Positions 45,139 to 58,363 of a stretch of 64,000 bases of DNA are shown here, piece by piece. The stretch covers positions 245,713,741 to 245,777,740 of the forward strand of contig CM041465.1 in the NCBI GenBank assembly GCA_023213395.1. Reading direction: 5' to 3'. The notes beneath the pieces were generated by a model that saw only the letters and a list, made by a program, of their open reading frames with translations, did not search any database and had not been told where the DNA came from. A program made the position numbers and the translations under genes. The DNA is from Cycas panzhihuaensis (lineage: Eukaryota > Cycadophyta). The first letter of the stretch is position 1, and the number at the start of each line of letters is the position of its first letter.

Positions 45139-46859
45139 AGTGATATCAGAGCGAGATACAACTATTTAGTGGAAAGATTTAGTAATCGCAGGGATTTTTT
45201 TTTTTTTTTTTCCCCCTTTGGTTATTTTCAAAACCCTCTATCATAAATAGTTTTTATCTTTTTTTGATTAGTTATGTTATTCACGTAAGTCAGTTGTAAT
45301 TAGGCAACTCACTCCAAATTAGTAAATCACACCCTCCCTTCCCCTAAAGTTTAGGTACATATCCTATGTTAGGAGTCTATAAACATCATAGGGATTTGTC
45401 ATTTTTGGCTAAAAGCACATTTAGATATATGTTGTTGCGTGAAGTAAAATGTAGACTGCACTAATACTTAGGCCTTCGATAGAACCTGATTATAGACTTA
45501 TGCTTCCACATACCCTTGAGTATATAGGAGGACCCCTGTAGGCTTTTTCACAAATCTAGAATAGGAAAACATTTGACCATTTGTCCCTCTGTGGTGTACA
45601 GGTTAATGATTAGCATTTGGAAGCTACTCTACACGACTGTAGAGCTTATGGGGACAATTTTTCCTTTGTAAGTAGTACCTTGAGATATTGGATTGAGCTA
45701 TAGTAACGACAAAGTAGTTTATTGTAGGGCCTATAGACCTAAACACTCCCTTGTCAGAGTTTGGTAGATTCTCTTATCACTTGTACGTTAATTATTAAAC
45801 AAACCCTCCATACAAAATCTTGAGTCTACTGTACTTCTATCAATACAATTGAGAATTACCATAAATCTATGACTATAACTTATTATTGAATAAATCAATA
45901 ACAATACTCTATATAAATACCATCACATCCAGTAAGGTGATCCTACAAAAAATAGTAAGATTATCAAATCAGAGCATATCTGCAAATTTACATAGTTTAG
46001 CTCTTAAGACTTTTTAGTACAATCAATAGGTAGACACACTGTGTTGGAATTTTTGCCCAAATTTTCAACATCATTTACATCTAGTTCTGTCTGCATCAGA
46101 GTTGCCTAAACTTAGTCCAACCTAGTTGAGTTTAGTCCCATAGTTTATCTTACAAAAAAAGAAAGAAAAAGAAAAAAAGAGTTATAATTTTGTTAATATT
46201 TATCGGATTTAAACGAGACTTACGTCGTTAGACTCGTAAGAAAAAAAAATATCCACGACCCAAAAATTGACCTTAGCAACTTATTCATCTTATTTTGATT
46301 AGTGTCTCATGTTGATTCAAGTCCACAAAGTCTTTTTCAACTGTCAATTTTGGCAAAAACTTAACTTACGTGCACTTTGTAAGCCCTACTGGTCTCAATT
46401 TCTCATTTATTATTCACCTATATCATCTTGACGAGCTTGTTGCACTCGTTCAAGTGCACTAGGTTATTTTCTTACTTAATTTTTGGGGTCAACAACGTAT
46501 AGACAACTCATACCCTACCCTTCTTTCCTCTCTTTATTCTTTTTATATATCTCCATTCCTTTGACACCCATTCTACTTATCTCTCCCATTTCTTGCATTC
46601 CTTTCTTCTAGTTATTCTTCGCTTTGTCAAGACCCCTTTTGTAATGAGTCAATTTGAACATTTTTTCTCTTTGGAAACTCAATTCCTCACTATATAGAAT
46701 ATACACAAACATGACACAACTAGGCTATCATTAGACATTGCAAACTTCACTAAACATATTACATCTATACACAATCAACTCTCCAGTTTTTTCTTTGTGG
46801 CCAACTCTAACTTCAACATTTCACAAGGTGTAGCATCTTAAAGTGGAACCCCACCTCCC

Positions 46860-47640
46860 TAGTCTATATGATAACAACCATTCAATTATAAAATTAATAT
46901 ATTAGTCTTCGATTCAAATCTCAACAAGGATGTAGTTTGTGATTGGTTCAAAAAATTTAGATTCCTATTTTGCACTCAATCACTTGTTTAAAGTTGATCA
47001 ACTGACATTTGCCTCCATTCACTTGGAAGGTAAAGCTCACTACTGGTATAAATAGTAGATCCGTAAGTATCCATCAAATCAAACATGTGATCAATTTTGT
47101 AAATGCTTTTTTGAGCAATATGAAGAGACATGGAACTAATATGTTTTTAGCCAATTGATGTGATTAAGACAAACCATGTTGGTTGAAGCCTACACGAATG
47201 AGTTCTAGGCAATTTAGACTCAAGTCACCTACTGCCTAGAAAAATAGACATTGGTTGAAACTTACATAGCTAATCTCAATGAACGAATCCAAATGAGTCT
47301 GAAGACCGACTAATCTGCTAACCTTCAGGATGTCGTCAATTATGCTAAGGCAATTGAAGTTGAATTTACAACAAAGCGAGCATTTCGGGTTAGAAGAGAC
47401 ACCTTACTTTATTTGCCAAAGGCTTGTAGAACCATATAGACCTCCAAGGCTTTGAGCAAAAGAACCTCCACGACAATCAATAGACCGTCCAACTGAACCC
47501 TCGATAATAGAACAACCATCAACACAAATGTAGATACCCACATCTGAGGTGCACAAGTGCAAAGAAGCTGGTCTATGCTCATAGTGTGCAGAAAAATAGT
47601 TCCCATGACATGGTTATGTATGTAAAGGCAAAATAGTCAT
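46860..47640 (+). pseudogene. chromovirus gag remnant
   Basis: Broken frames contain FASIHLEGKAHYWY (about 47010-47050), the conserved capsid 'L-x-G-x-A-x-x-W' block, followed by FCKCFFEQY and a conserved helix with LNERIQMSLKTD (about 47275-47310). No clean zinc knuckle is seen. Confidence 0.6.
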
Positions 47641-47689
47641 ATTCACCATTGACCCCGATTCTAACTCCGAAGATGAAATTGAAGAAAAC

Positions 47690-49420
47690 CACCCTTGGAA
47701 CCCTCCCCTCCTCTTGACCTTAAACCCAAAGCACTCCTATTTGTTATGTCTTCTTCTACTTGCATTGACCCGTTACAAGTAAGAGGGACCTTAAGGAAAA
47801 TGCCCATTACAATTTTGATCAATAGTGTTGCATTATTAAACTTTATTGATATTGTAATAGCTAAACAATGAAACCTCTACATCAAGTCAAAAATAAGGTT
47901 TAATTGTTCTCTCCTAGGCCATTACTCCCTCCACTATGTGGGTGTTATTCGAAATCTCCAAGTCCAAATTGGTATATATCATCTCAAGTTAGACTTTTAT
48001 GCTTTATCCATTAGGGGATTAAATGCCATGTTAGGTGTCTAATGGCTCCAAACATTAGGCACTTATAGTACCAATAACTCCCTAGAGAGCCCATTTATAA
48101 TGTTTAAAGACCACAATGGCCAAACTCATAAACTTTATGGCCTCCAATCACCACTTAACAAATTTATTTGCCCTAAGCAAATGAGTAAGTGGCTCAATGA
48201 GAGTATCAAATATATTGTTCGTCTTAACAGCAATCAATCATAGTTTGAAGTTAACCCATATATGCAATCCATTCTCACTAAATACCAATCTGTCTTTTTC
48301 CCCATATTTGGTGGCCCTGCCCCAAATCACGGATTTCATTACACCATCAACCTAAAAAATCCTTATAACCTTATCAATCTATGTCCATATTGAAACTTCT
48401 ACTTCCAAAAGAATGAGATCAAATGTATCATTAATGAATTTATAGATATAGGAATAATACAACCTAGTAAAAGCCCTTATGCAACTTTCATTGTGCTAAT
48501 TTGGAACAAAGCTGGTTCTTATCGATTTTTTTTTATTATAGGGAACTCAACAAACTGACCATTAAGAATAAGTTTCCCATCTGCTGGATTGATGATATGT
48601 TAGATGAACTCCATGAGGCTACAATATTTTGCAAATTAGACTTGCAATCTAGATATTACCAAATACCAATAGGCCTTGAATATAGGCACAAAACAACTTT
48701 TCAAATCCATCATGGCCACTTGGAATTTCAAGTCATTCCATTTGGGCTATGTAATGCTCTGGCCACTTTCCAAGCCCTCATGAATAAAATTTTTGCTCCT
48801 TACCTTTGAAAGTTCATTATTGTTTTCTTTGATGATATATTAATTCATACTGCGAGCATGCCCCTACATCTCCAACATTTAGAAACTACCATTTAGGTAC
48901 TAGCTCAAAACTAGTGATATGTAAAGATGTCAAAATGTGAATTTAGAAAAATTGAATTACAATACTTAGGTCATATCATTTTCAAAGTTGGAGTACAAGT
49001 TGACTCTAATAAAGTGTCGATCATCACCCAGTGGCCCACCCTAAAGAATTTCACAAATTACGAGCCTTCCTCGAACTAATTAGCTTTTATCGTTGCTTCA
49101 TTAAAAACTATGCATCCATAATCGCTTCCTTAACGAATTTACTCTATAAAAACTCCTTTCAATGGTCACAAAGTGCTGAGAATATCTTCAACTTGCTAAA
49201 AATGTTCATGTCAACGACACTAGTCCTCTCCACTTGTGACTTTTCCTAGTCATTCTAATTAGAATGTAATGCATCATGTGTGGGGCTAGTGGTTGTCCTC
49301 ATGTCAAAATTTCACCCCATCGTATTTGAAAATTAGAAGCTCAAAGAGCATAAGTGTTGACTACCCACCTATCAAAAAGAAATAAAGGCCATTCTACATG
49401 CAATAGACAAGTGGTGCCAA
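47690..49420 (+). pseudogene. chromovirus protease, RT and RNase H (broken)
   Basis: The protease is suggested by ITILINSVALLNFID (about 47808-47850), where Asn replaces the catalytic Asp of the usual DSG motif. RT has [38 protein letters not shown], the open frame 48501-48809 with [15 protein letters not shown] and [18 protein letters not shown], and the active site VFFDDILIH (about 48821-48850) after a stop. The tether region (AHPKEFHKLRAFLELISFYR) is open at 49031-49249. RNase H begins LECNASCVGLVVVLMS (about 49261-49310), with Asn in place of the catalytic Asp. The enzyme would be inactive. Confidence 0.85.
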
Positions 49421-49599
49421 TATCTGTTTGGTTCCAAGTTTACCATTTTGACAAGCCATCATAGTCTTCGCCACTTATTAGACCAAGCAGTTTGACCTAA
49501 AGAACAAGCCAAATGAATTGATAGATTACAAGTCTTTGATTTTACCATCTCATATAAAATGGATAAGGACAATGTTGTCATGGATGTTGTCCTCCCAAC

Positions 49600-50880
49600 C
49601 TTTAGTTGAACCTACCATTTAGGCCATCTCGACGCTCTAACCTTTGTGGCTCCAAGACTTGGTCGAGGCCAACAAAGCCTAACCTAACTTTGCCACCTAG
49701 GCTAATAAGGTCCAAAATCATAAAGATTGGAGTTTACATAATAACCACTTTCTCTATCAAAATTACATTTTCGTATACCCTGGTTCCCTATTTATTACCC
49801 ACATCTTGTCTATGTATCAAAACAACCCCCTTGGACGCCACTTGGGATTTAACAAAACCTATAATTGAATTTGGTTAGATCTATACTATCCTTGTATGAA
49901 GTCTGTCATCGTCACATATATATCTGAATATGATACATACTAACATAATAAGGTGGACACCAAGACCCAACTTGACCTACTTCAACCCTTGTAAATCCCT
50001 TAGGGTAAATGGCAAGACATTACTATGGACTTCATCATAGAACCCCCATTATTAGTCCTGTAAGATTTTATTTGGGTCATCATAGATCGCCTGACTAAAT
50101 ATGCCCATTTTTTACTTGTCTACACTATCTACAAAGCCCCCCATTTAGCTAAACTCTACATCAAATTCGTCTTTCATCTCCATAGCTTTCCATCAATTAT
50201 TATATTCGATGGAGATTTCTAAATTCACTAGCACATTCTCTTTTGTGCATAAGGAATGTCCTTCAACATGAGTTCCTCCTACCACCCCCAAACAAATGGG
50301 CAATCCAAAATTCATATTAAAACCTTATAAATGTGCCTTTGTTGTTTCGCCTTAGAACACCAAATACATTGGACCTCTTGGCTAGTCTTAGACAAATATT
50401 GGCACAATTCTTCCCATTAGTCTATAATTGGTATGACCTCTTTCATGGCCCTCTATGGTTACCCCCACCATCTCAGCATAGCTTAACCACCAATTTCCAT
50501 ACTGCTAGGGTGCAATAAACACTAAAGGACATGGATCAAATCTTCCACACCCTTAAGAAAAACCTAGCCTCTACACAACATCAAATGAAGCAACTAATGG
50601 ATTGCCACCACTTTGATCAATCATTTGAAATGGGTGACCTAGTTTTCCTTTGCCTCCAACCTTACAATCAGCATTCCATTTGTCATAACAAATCCCACAA
50701 ACTAAGCCCTCAATATCATGGCCTATATAAAATCACTCAATAAATTGGTGTAGCCATTTATGCTTTTAACCTTTCTCACAATACTAAGATCCATAACGTC
50801 TTTCATGTATTCTACTTAAAAGAACACCTAGGAAAGTCTGTCATCCCCAAAACAACCCTTTCTACCCTCTAAGAAGAAGA
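49600..50880 (+). pseudogene. chromovirus integrase (broken)
   Basis: Catalytic-core blocks are readable across stops: GKWQDITMDFI (about 50009-50040), IIDRLTKYAHF (about 50080-50112), FDGDF (about 50205-50220) and SSYHPQTNGQS (about 50273-50305). The usual catalytic Glu after the last block is not evident. The C-terminal part (FEMGDLVFLCLQPY, about 50620-50665, then KLSPQYHGLYKITQ) is the GPY-like module. Confidence 0.8.
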
Positions 50881-50902
50881 GATCTTCACAATTTCTCCCA
50901 CA

Positions 50903-51031
50903 TGTATTTTAAACACTCGCCAACGTTGTCTCCATAATAGAACCATTTTCAAGCATCTAGTGTAGTGCGCTGGCTGTGAACCTGAGGAAGCCATATGGAA
51001 ATCATAAGACTCTATTAAGCATCATTTACAC
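50903..51031 (+). pseudogene. chromodomain remnant at the end of the gypsy integrase
   Basis: With two stops, the frame reads CILNTRQRCLHNRTIFKHLV then EPEEAIWKS and IKHH. This follows the chromodomain layout of plant chromoviruses (strand, LVKWKG-like core, E-x-x-W helix). In that group the domain directs integration to particular chromatin. It supports the chromovirus label for this element. Confidence 0.65.
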
Positions 51032-51071
51032 CTTTAGCATTTCGGGGACTTAGTGTTTCATAAGGGAGACC

Positions 51072-51457
51072 TATTACATAACCTCCTAAGGTGAACAACA
51101 TATAAGCAACTAATTGTGTAGTTAAGGTATTATAAGTTAATGCCATTTATTAATTGGCGTGTACAGATTATATACCTTTACTAATGGGATTGAAGGTTGT
51201 ATGGTCATCCAATAGGATGTTAGAGAATAATGACCACTTATATCTATTTAAGGCCATACATTTATAAAAGAATCCCTTATATCATAATCTATTCTTATAA
51301 GATCGTATTTATGTACAACTTCTCTTTTGGTGTCCTTTAAGCTATCTTATGTCCTTTCATATTCTAAATATAATCTAAGCTATTACAGTAATAAAAGATC
51401 TATTTGTGATCTCTTATCGTCTATTTAGAGTAAGGATTGCTAGTTGGGATTATAACA
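51072..51457 (+). repeat. 3' LTR of the chromovirus
   Basis: 386 bp, starting TATTACATAACC and ending GGGATTATAACA. It aligns with the 5' LTR along its full length with many substitutions. Confidence 0.85.
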
Positions 51458-51599
51458 TTGTGCTTATTTTGTCAAAGAAAAAAAGCAAAGGTCCATAAGT
51501 TCATGGGAGTAGGTGGTTATATCTTTTGTGGAAAATTTTCAAGTTAGAAATACATGCAAGAACGTTAATTAAGCTTTGCTATAAGCTGAGGCATTACTG

Positions 51600-51952
51600 T
51601 GTTGGAGTCAAGGACAAAGTGGATAGACTACAAAGCCATTTCGAATGAGTTAACCATAGTTCTGATATGAAGGTGGTGTTGAAAAACACCAGGGAGGCAT
51701 TCCCCATTATTATATAGTTTTGGGGAGGCGATAAGCACCTTTACCTGATATTAAATAAAAAATTTAAATAAATAATAAAATATTAAATGCATTATTAAAA
51801 TAACGTACTTTAGGTGGTATTGGACGCTTATGTTATCTCAAGATGGCTGCATGGCAGCTTTAGGTGGCCTGAGGTGCCTTTTAGTGGCCCAAGATGTCTT
51901 TTAGGGGCCCAAGGTGGGTGCGCATGTTTAAATATTAGACGTTATCTCAACA
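51600..51952 (-). repeat. 3' LTR of the minus-strand copia element
   Basis: 353 bp with TGTTGGAGTC...ATCTCAACA ends on the plus strand. It aligns with 60345-60670. Flanked by TSD TACTG. Confidence 0.9.
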
Positions 51953-52470
51953 TTCTCCCCTATAATGGTTAATGTGTAGAACTCCCTGCTTGTCTTTGAA
52001 CTTATGGAATTTGATCTTTCCCAAAGATTTTGTGAAGATGTCAGCTATTTGATCTTCTGTACTGTAATATGTCAATTCTATTTCACCTGTTTGTACTAGC
52101 TCTTGAAAGAAATAGTGTTGTGTCTCAATATGCTTTGTTCTTCCATGAAACACTAGATTCTTTGTTATTTGCATTATACTTTGATTATCACACCAGATTC
52201 TTGTTGGCCCTTTCTGTTCTGACTAAAAATCCTATGATAATCTCCTTAACCAAACTGTTTCACATGCCCCTAAAACTGTTGCTTTGTACTCGACTTTTAG
52301 TGTAGATAAATATACTGTATTATGCTTTTTGGTGATCCAAGTTATAACTGTCGAACCCATACTAAAAATATAACTAGAAGTCAATTTCCTGTCATCAATA
52401 TCACACCTTGATCGAATACTGTGTTTAACCAATATGAAATTTAGAGAATATTTGTAGAACAATCTATATT
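51947..52470 (-). pseudogene. copia RNase H (minus strand, broken)
   Basis: Frames 52462-52232 (SSYIFSMGSTVITWITKKHN, LKVEYKATVLGACETVWLRR) and 52174-51947 (KNLVFHGRTKHIETQHYF, STEDQIADIFTKSLGK) are the RNase H and end of copia pol, interrupted between them. Confidence 0.88.
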
Positions 52471-52499
52471 TTGATGTGCCTTTTAGATATTACAAAATT

Positions 52500-53590
52500 C
52501 TCTTAACTGCTTGTCAATGAGATGTCTTGGGTTCTTGTATAAATCTTGATACTGTACTAACTGTATGCACAATGTCTAGTTGAGTGGAAGTTAGGTAGAT
52601 AAGGCTTCCAATCAATTGTTTGTAGAGAGTAGGGCCTATTGGTATGGAGTCATCGAGTTTAGATAATTTAAGTCCAGATTTAGAAGTAGTATCTAAAGGT
52701 TTGCAATCCACCATTCTGAACTTCTAAAGTAAGTCTAAGGTATATTTTCTTTGGGAGATAAATATGTCATTTTCTCCTTGCCATACTTCTAGACCTAAGA
52801 AGTAATACATTATTTCAAGGTCTGTCATTTCGAATTCTTTGTACATATTTTTCTTAAAAGTTTATAGAAGATGTGTATTATTACCAGTGTAGACAAGATC
52901 ATCTACATAAAGTCCCACGATTAAAATAGATTCTCCTTTGATTTTGATATATAGGTTTGGATCCAATTGAGATCTTTTAAACCCTTAATTTCTAAAATAT
53001 TTATCAAGATGGGAATACCATGCCCCGAGGGCTTATTTCAAGCCATAAAGTATTTTCTTAAGCTTTTATATATATTTTTCTTTACCCCTGACTTTAAAAC
53101 TGAGGGGTTGAGAGATATAAATGTCTTCTTTAATATGGTCATTAAGAAAGGTGCTTTTGACATCTATTTGATAAATGTCCCAACCCATTTATGCAACAAT
53201 ACTCAACATTAAATGAACAATTTTCATATGAGCAATGAGAGCAAAGGTCTCACTGTAATCAGTTCCTTCTCATTGGGCATAACCTTTAACGACAAGTCTT
53301 GCCTTGTGTTTGTTAATAGAACCATCTAATCTAAATTTAGTTTTATATACCCATTTTGTACTGATGACTTTTTTGTTGGGTGGAAGATCAACTAATTCTC
53401 AAGTATCATTTTTGATGATGGAATTGTATTCTTCTTCCATTGCCTTTTTCTAATTATCATGTGTATTAACTTCTTCAAATGTTTGAGGCTTATGGGATTC
53501 CATAACTTTACTCATGAGGGCAGAGTTTACCATATGTGTATGAGTAGATCTCTGATTGTAATTGTTATCCAAGATGTTCCTATGTCGTTA
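52500..53590 (-). pseudogene. copia reverse transcriptase (minus strand, broken)
   Basis: The C-terminal part is open at 52714-52514 (PTLYKQLIGSLIYLTSTQLD). Upstream on the minus strand, the active-site box LYVDDLV is intact (about 52912-52892). Further upstream are broken blocks equivalent to the fingers region (TKWVYKTKF-like, about 53360-53330; Glu-rich MEEEYNS-like, about 53440-53420). Stops and shifts are frequent. Confidence 0.8.
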
Positions 53591-54510
53591 TTCCTTTGAA
53601 TCCATTTTGGAAGGCATTGTGATAGTGGTTAAGAAGAGGTTCCCTCTCCACTTGGTTCATCAATGACTCGTCTAGAGTCAAACATGGGTGGCACATATCT
53701 TAACTTAGTGGAGGTGTTAAGATTTATCATCACTTCTTTCTTTCTTTCTTGGTCATTATAATAACAAGCGTCTTATTAGAATTTTACGTCTCTGCTTACC
53801 ATAACCTTTCTTGTCTTAGGATCATAGACCTTATATGATTTGGAGGTTTCACTATAACCAATAAATATGCATTTAATGCTATGGTCATGCAGCTTGGATC
53901 TTCTATGATCAGGTACATGTGCATAGCCTAAACAACCAAAAACTCTTAAGTGATGGATATTTGGCTTGTAACCTGTCCAAGCTTCTTCAGGTGTCTTCCA
54001 CCATAGGGTATTAGTAGAGCATCTATTGAGTAGATATACAGAGGTATAGACTACTTCCGCCCAAATTCATATCCCAAATTTGTATCTTTCAACATGCACC
54101 TTGCCAGTTCTACAATAGTGCGATTTTTCCTCTCAGCTACACCATTTTGTTGTGGGGTGTAGGGATTTGTAAGTTGCCTTCTTATCCTATGATGCATGCA
54201 ATATGCCTTAAATTCATTGGAAATGAATTCTCTCCTATTATTTGATCTTAGTAAGAGAAGTTTATATTCACTTTGCCGTTCCACATAGGTTTTGAAGTTA
54301 ACAAAGTGTTGGAAGGCATTCGATTTAAACTTTAGGAAGAATACCTAAGTCTTTCTTGTATAGTCATTAATAAATGTAATTAAGTAATATGCACCTTCCA
54401 ATGAGGGTACATACATAGGACCACAAATATTTGTATAAACTCATTGAAGTGGTCCAGATACTCGATAACTGTAATCTGGAAAACTCTCTGTGCTGTTTGC
54501 CAAGTAAGCA
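53590..54510 (-). pseudogene. copia integrase (minus strand, broken)
   Basis: The frame 54284-54051 has LLLRSNNRREFISNEFKAYC and PYTPQQNGVAERKNRTIVEL. In the first motif the catalytic Asp is replaced by Asn (family LRSDNGxEF), so integration activity is lost; the Glu of GVAER is present. Downstream (about 54000-53800) the GCxAYVHVPDH-like and SxKCIFIGYSE-like blocks of the copia integrase C-terminus are readable. Confidence 0.82.
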
Positions 54511-55290
54511 TCATTCGTAAATATTTTTATTCACTTTTATGTTAGGCAACCCATTAACCATGTCCATCTTTTTCATTAAAGCCAAATTACTATAGTTTAG
54601 ATGTCTAAATCTCTTGTTCCATAAGTCACTATCCAGTTTAACCATGGTTCTTAAGGCATAAGTATCTAATGGGCTAAGGACAAGTTTGAAGAGTCTATCA
54701 ATTATCATTTTCTCTTTGGCTACAACCATCTTGTTTCTTCTCTTATATTTAATTGTACATTCTCCATTATCAAATATGATCTTATAGTCTTGGACCATCA
54801 TCTGTCCTACTGATAGTAGATTTTTCTTCAAAGTAGGGACATATAATACATCATCAATATATCTATATTCCTCTGTATCTATTATGAGAGTGGTATTTCC
54901 TCTACCAACTAACTTATGGAAGGTGTCATCACCAAATATTATTGATCCCCTTTTGGTTCTATCCAAAGTATGGAATTAATGCTCCTTATATGTCATATGA
55001 GTAGAGCAACCTGAATCAATATACCAGCTGTCATCTTCCTCTTTATGGGTAATATATCTAGATAAAGAAAGTCTATTATTATCCATTATTTCAATTGTTG
55101 TATTGGCACTACCTTTTATAGGTGGTCCATATTTTGAAAAATACTTATGTTCTGTATGACCATTACGTTTGTAATAAGTATAATATAATGTGTCTCTTCT
55201 CCTATAACTTAAACTTCGATTATGAGGATGAGGTCTATCTAAGTTAGATGGTCCCCCCTTTTCCTCATAATGTGGAACTTGATTGTCCAT
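54511..55290 (-). pseudogene. copia nucleocapsid end, protease and pre-integrase region (minus strand)
   Basis: Frame 55290-54976 has a zinc-knuckle-like stretch in which the Cys positions read Tyr (YYTYYKRNGHTEHKYFSKYG), then the protease active site WYIDSGCSTHMT. Frame 54966-54511 has the protease remainder (GSIIFGDDTF, YVPTLKKNLLSVGQMM) and the GAG-pre-integrase domain (DLWNKRFRHLNYSNLALM). Two adjacent frames are separated by a single stop. The knuckle would not bind zinc as it stands. Confidence 0.85.
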
Positions 55291-55299
55291 TGGTCTATT

Positions 55300-56184
55300 G
55301 TCATAATAATTGAGATTTGATCTTTGAGCTTGTATGCTTCCATGGCAATTTGGGTAACATGGATGTGCCTATGGTTATTTCTCTTGATTTTGACATCTAA
55401 GAGGATTGGTATTCCTTTGGTTTATTCCTTGTCTCCTTCGGTGAGGAGCTTGATACTTAGATGGTACATCTTAATGCATGTCCCTTCTAGGATTTCTTTC
55501 TCTTCTTCTGGGAGATGGTTCTCTAGACTTGGACGTACTAGCTCGAGAATTGGACTAGATTCTTGCCTTGGTAGCAAAGGCATGTTTAAGAGATTCATTT
55601 GTGTTTTGTTTCTCTTCAACTATCATAAACAAAGTACTTAATTGTTCCACCTTAAGGGTACTTAAGTCATTGTATACCCCTATACTTGTTTCTACCATTT
55701 CAAATCTTCTTACGAGACTTACACATCTCAAGATTCATTCTACTACTCTCTGTTCAGTTAGTATATCTTCAAGCGATCTCATTTGATTTACTAAGTCTTG
55801 CACTCTAGTCATAAATTCTATCACAGATTCAGTTGGTATCATGTGTAAGCTCTCAAATTTGTTTCTTAAAGTTTGAAGTTTGGAAGATGCAACTCCTTCA
55901 TTATAAATTAATTGCAAGGTATCCCAAGCCTCTTTTGATTTTGTGGACTCACTAACTCTTAGAAAAATATAGCCTTCCAATGTACAGAAAATGAGAGAAA
56001 GAGCTTCTTTATCTTTCTTAACTTTTTCAACATCTGCGGCCTTTTAACCTAGTTCATTATAACATGTCCTTACAATTTCCCACATGTTGTTAGCTATGAG
56101 GATGGGTCTCATCATCCCAGTTTAATTTAGAAAGTTTGATGCATCGAACTTAGGAATAATCATGTTTCTAAAACTTGTTGCCAT
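55300..56184 (-). pseudogene. copia gag (minus strand, broken)
   Basis: The start is ATG at 56184-56182 (MATSFRNMIIPKFDASNF), a classic copia gag opening. The capsid (UBN2-type) domain is open at 55980-55735: SKEAWDTLQLIYNEG, KLQTLRNKFESLHM, FMTRVQDLVNQMRSL. A stop in the first 30 codons and later shifts break it. Confidence 0.85.
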
Positions 56185-58326
56185 TTCTTATCTAGATTTT
56201 ATAAAAAAAAATCTATAAATAGAATGATATTTCCCAAAAGTTTGGTTTTAATATTAACCCAAAAATAAGGTTTAAAGTTTTTCTCAAAGTTTACAAGTGT
56301 CATAATCCCTAATGAGGTTTTTAGGCTTTGAGTCCAAGTTTCTCCAAGGGAAACCTTCGGTTGCTATCATATCTAATGGCGCCTGCTCATAAGTGGTAAA
56401 ATAGGGACCCAATATATCGGTACGTGAGGTTTAGAATCAATATACCTCAGTAAGTGGGCTACTAAGAAGGTTGTTATACCCCCTTAAATTGTTGGTCCAC
56501 CTGTGCCGAATTTATACCTAATGATAGATCTAGCGGTGAAGATTTTACAAACTGTGGCACTCACCCTCTCTAGGTCTAGCGTTGGTCTTTGAACTCTATA
56601 AGAAAAGGTTCTTCACTTCATCTTGCTACCTAATACATATAATATCCAATGATATACCCCATCTAATATGAGTAGGCTAAGAGCATGTGCATGGTGGTAA
56701 CTTCAAGTGTCCTAATCGTTCCCCTCACAATGTTTAGAAAAAAATGTGGTAAATTTAGGATATTATCTTTATTAATGTGAATAATTTAAATTAGATGTGG
56801 TCTTTCTTAAGCATACAAAGATTCCTTTTAAATAAGAAATGAAATGAAAGAAACTTTAAGTAAGACTAAATAATTTAAATGAAAGAAATAAGTAATACTT
56901 TATATCAATTCACTATAAAAATAAATTAAATGATCAATATATTCATTTTTTAATAAACCAGAAAATGGATGCCAATATGCAAGCTAATACTTTTCAAATT
57001 AAAATGCTCTTTGTAAATAAAGTATACAAGAAATTATATGCCCCTTCTCTAAGTGATGCAATGAATCAATAGAACCTTCAACATTTGAATGCTCTTAAAT
57101 CTTAGAATGTTAAGTGAACGTAGAAGCATAAAATAAGCAAAAGAACTTGTAATTATGCCTTTGCAATGCACTTGTCAAGTTTAAAAAAATATACTTTGAG
57201 ATAAGTAAGAAAGCTTCTTTCACTAATGAACTTTAAGATGTATAACAAATATTATAAATATTCTTTGTACTAACGTAAATCTAATGACAAGAAACTCCTT
57301 TCTAAATTTAGAAGTAAAATAGGTATACCTCAAAATTTTCAAGAAGATATAATACTTAAAATGATCAAATATGATAAAAAATTATTCTAAATTCAGATGA
57401 AAGTGTAAAATAAAGTAAATGATCAAGGTAAGAAGTATTGATTTGATGTATTGATCCAAGTAGGCCTCTTGATCCTCAAGAAGCTAAAACTGATGCTAAA
57501 AAGTTATAAATCAACTTGTAATCTTATAAAAACCAATAAATATCATTAAAAAACTAATTAGTGGCAAACAGTTATCAAATATATTTAATTAAGATAAAAA
57601 ATTAGCTAAAAAATATTACAAATGTGTCTAATTAGGGTTAAAATAGAGCCTTGACTTGTGGAGTTTTAAACATATGCAAAATAGTGTCAAAATAAGATGA
57701 AACTAGTTCTAATGGGTAGAGCTCTTAAAAACCTTTCCAATGGTTCTGACGATTGAAAAATAGAGGTATAATAGTCAAGTTACTGAAGAAACAACAAACA
57801 AACCCGCTTATGATAAGTGAAATAAGTGTAGAAAATAAAGTCAATTTTGAACAACTCAAACACTATATAAACAGACTCAAAATGAATTAAATATGATACC
57901 AGGATGGAGAGTTCTAAAATACGAATCCAACGAGTCTAATTTTATGAAAAATTGACACTCTAGTATGAAGTTATAATAGAAAAGGCGAATAATCTTCTTT
58001 GTGGAAAAAATCAAAATGAAAAAAATATGATAAGGGCCTTTAGCCCCTTATTGAATAAGGTAAGGATCACGTGGGACCTAATAAGATCAACAGCTAAGAG
58101 CCCAATGGGGCTGACAGATCTCAAAATTTATCAAATACTCAATATAAATTATGAATAATAAAAAAGTTTCAAAAAATATTTATTTTTATTTTAAGTTCAC
58201 CCCAAAAGGTGAAGGACATGGTCATATGGCGTGATAATGTGACCGGGAGTCACATATCGAAGGGGGTTAAATGAAATCTAAATGCACGGACTTAAAACAT
58301 TATTAAATTCGATTTAATTTCAATTG

Positions 58327-58363
<37 letters not shown>

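Larger units (their letters stand above)
44757..51457 (+). mobile_element. full-length Ty3/gypsy chromovirus, inactive
   Basis: LTRs are at 44757-45138 and 51072-51457. The 5-bp flanks TTATG (44752-44756) and TTGTG (51458-51462) match except one transition, so they are an aged target duplication. The primer-binding site TGATATCAGAGCG (from 45141) resembles the initiator-Met type with one change. Inside are gag, protease, RT, RNase H, integrase and a chromodomain remnant, in Ty3 order. The purine tract AAGGGAGA (about 51062-51069) precedes the 3' LTR. Many stops occur in every domain. Confidence 0.9.

Noticed and set aside
45199-45213. Poly-T run considered as a LINE or SINE tail
   Set aside because: It lies just inside the chromovirus 5' LTR and primer-binding site, with no target duplication of its own.
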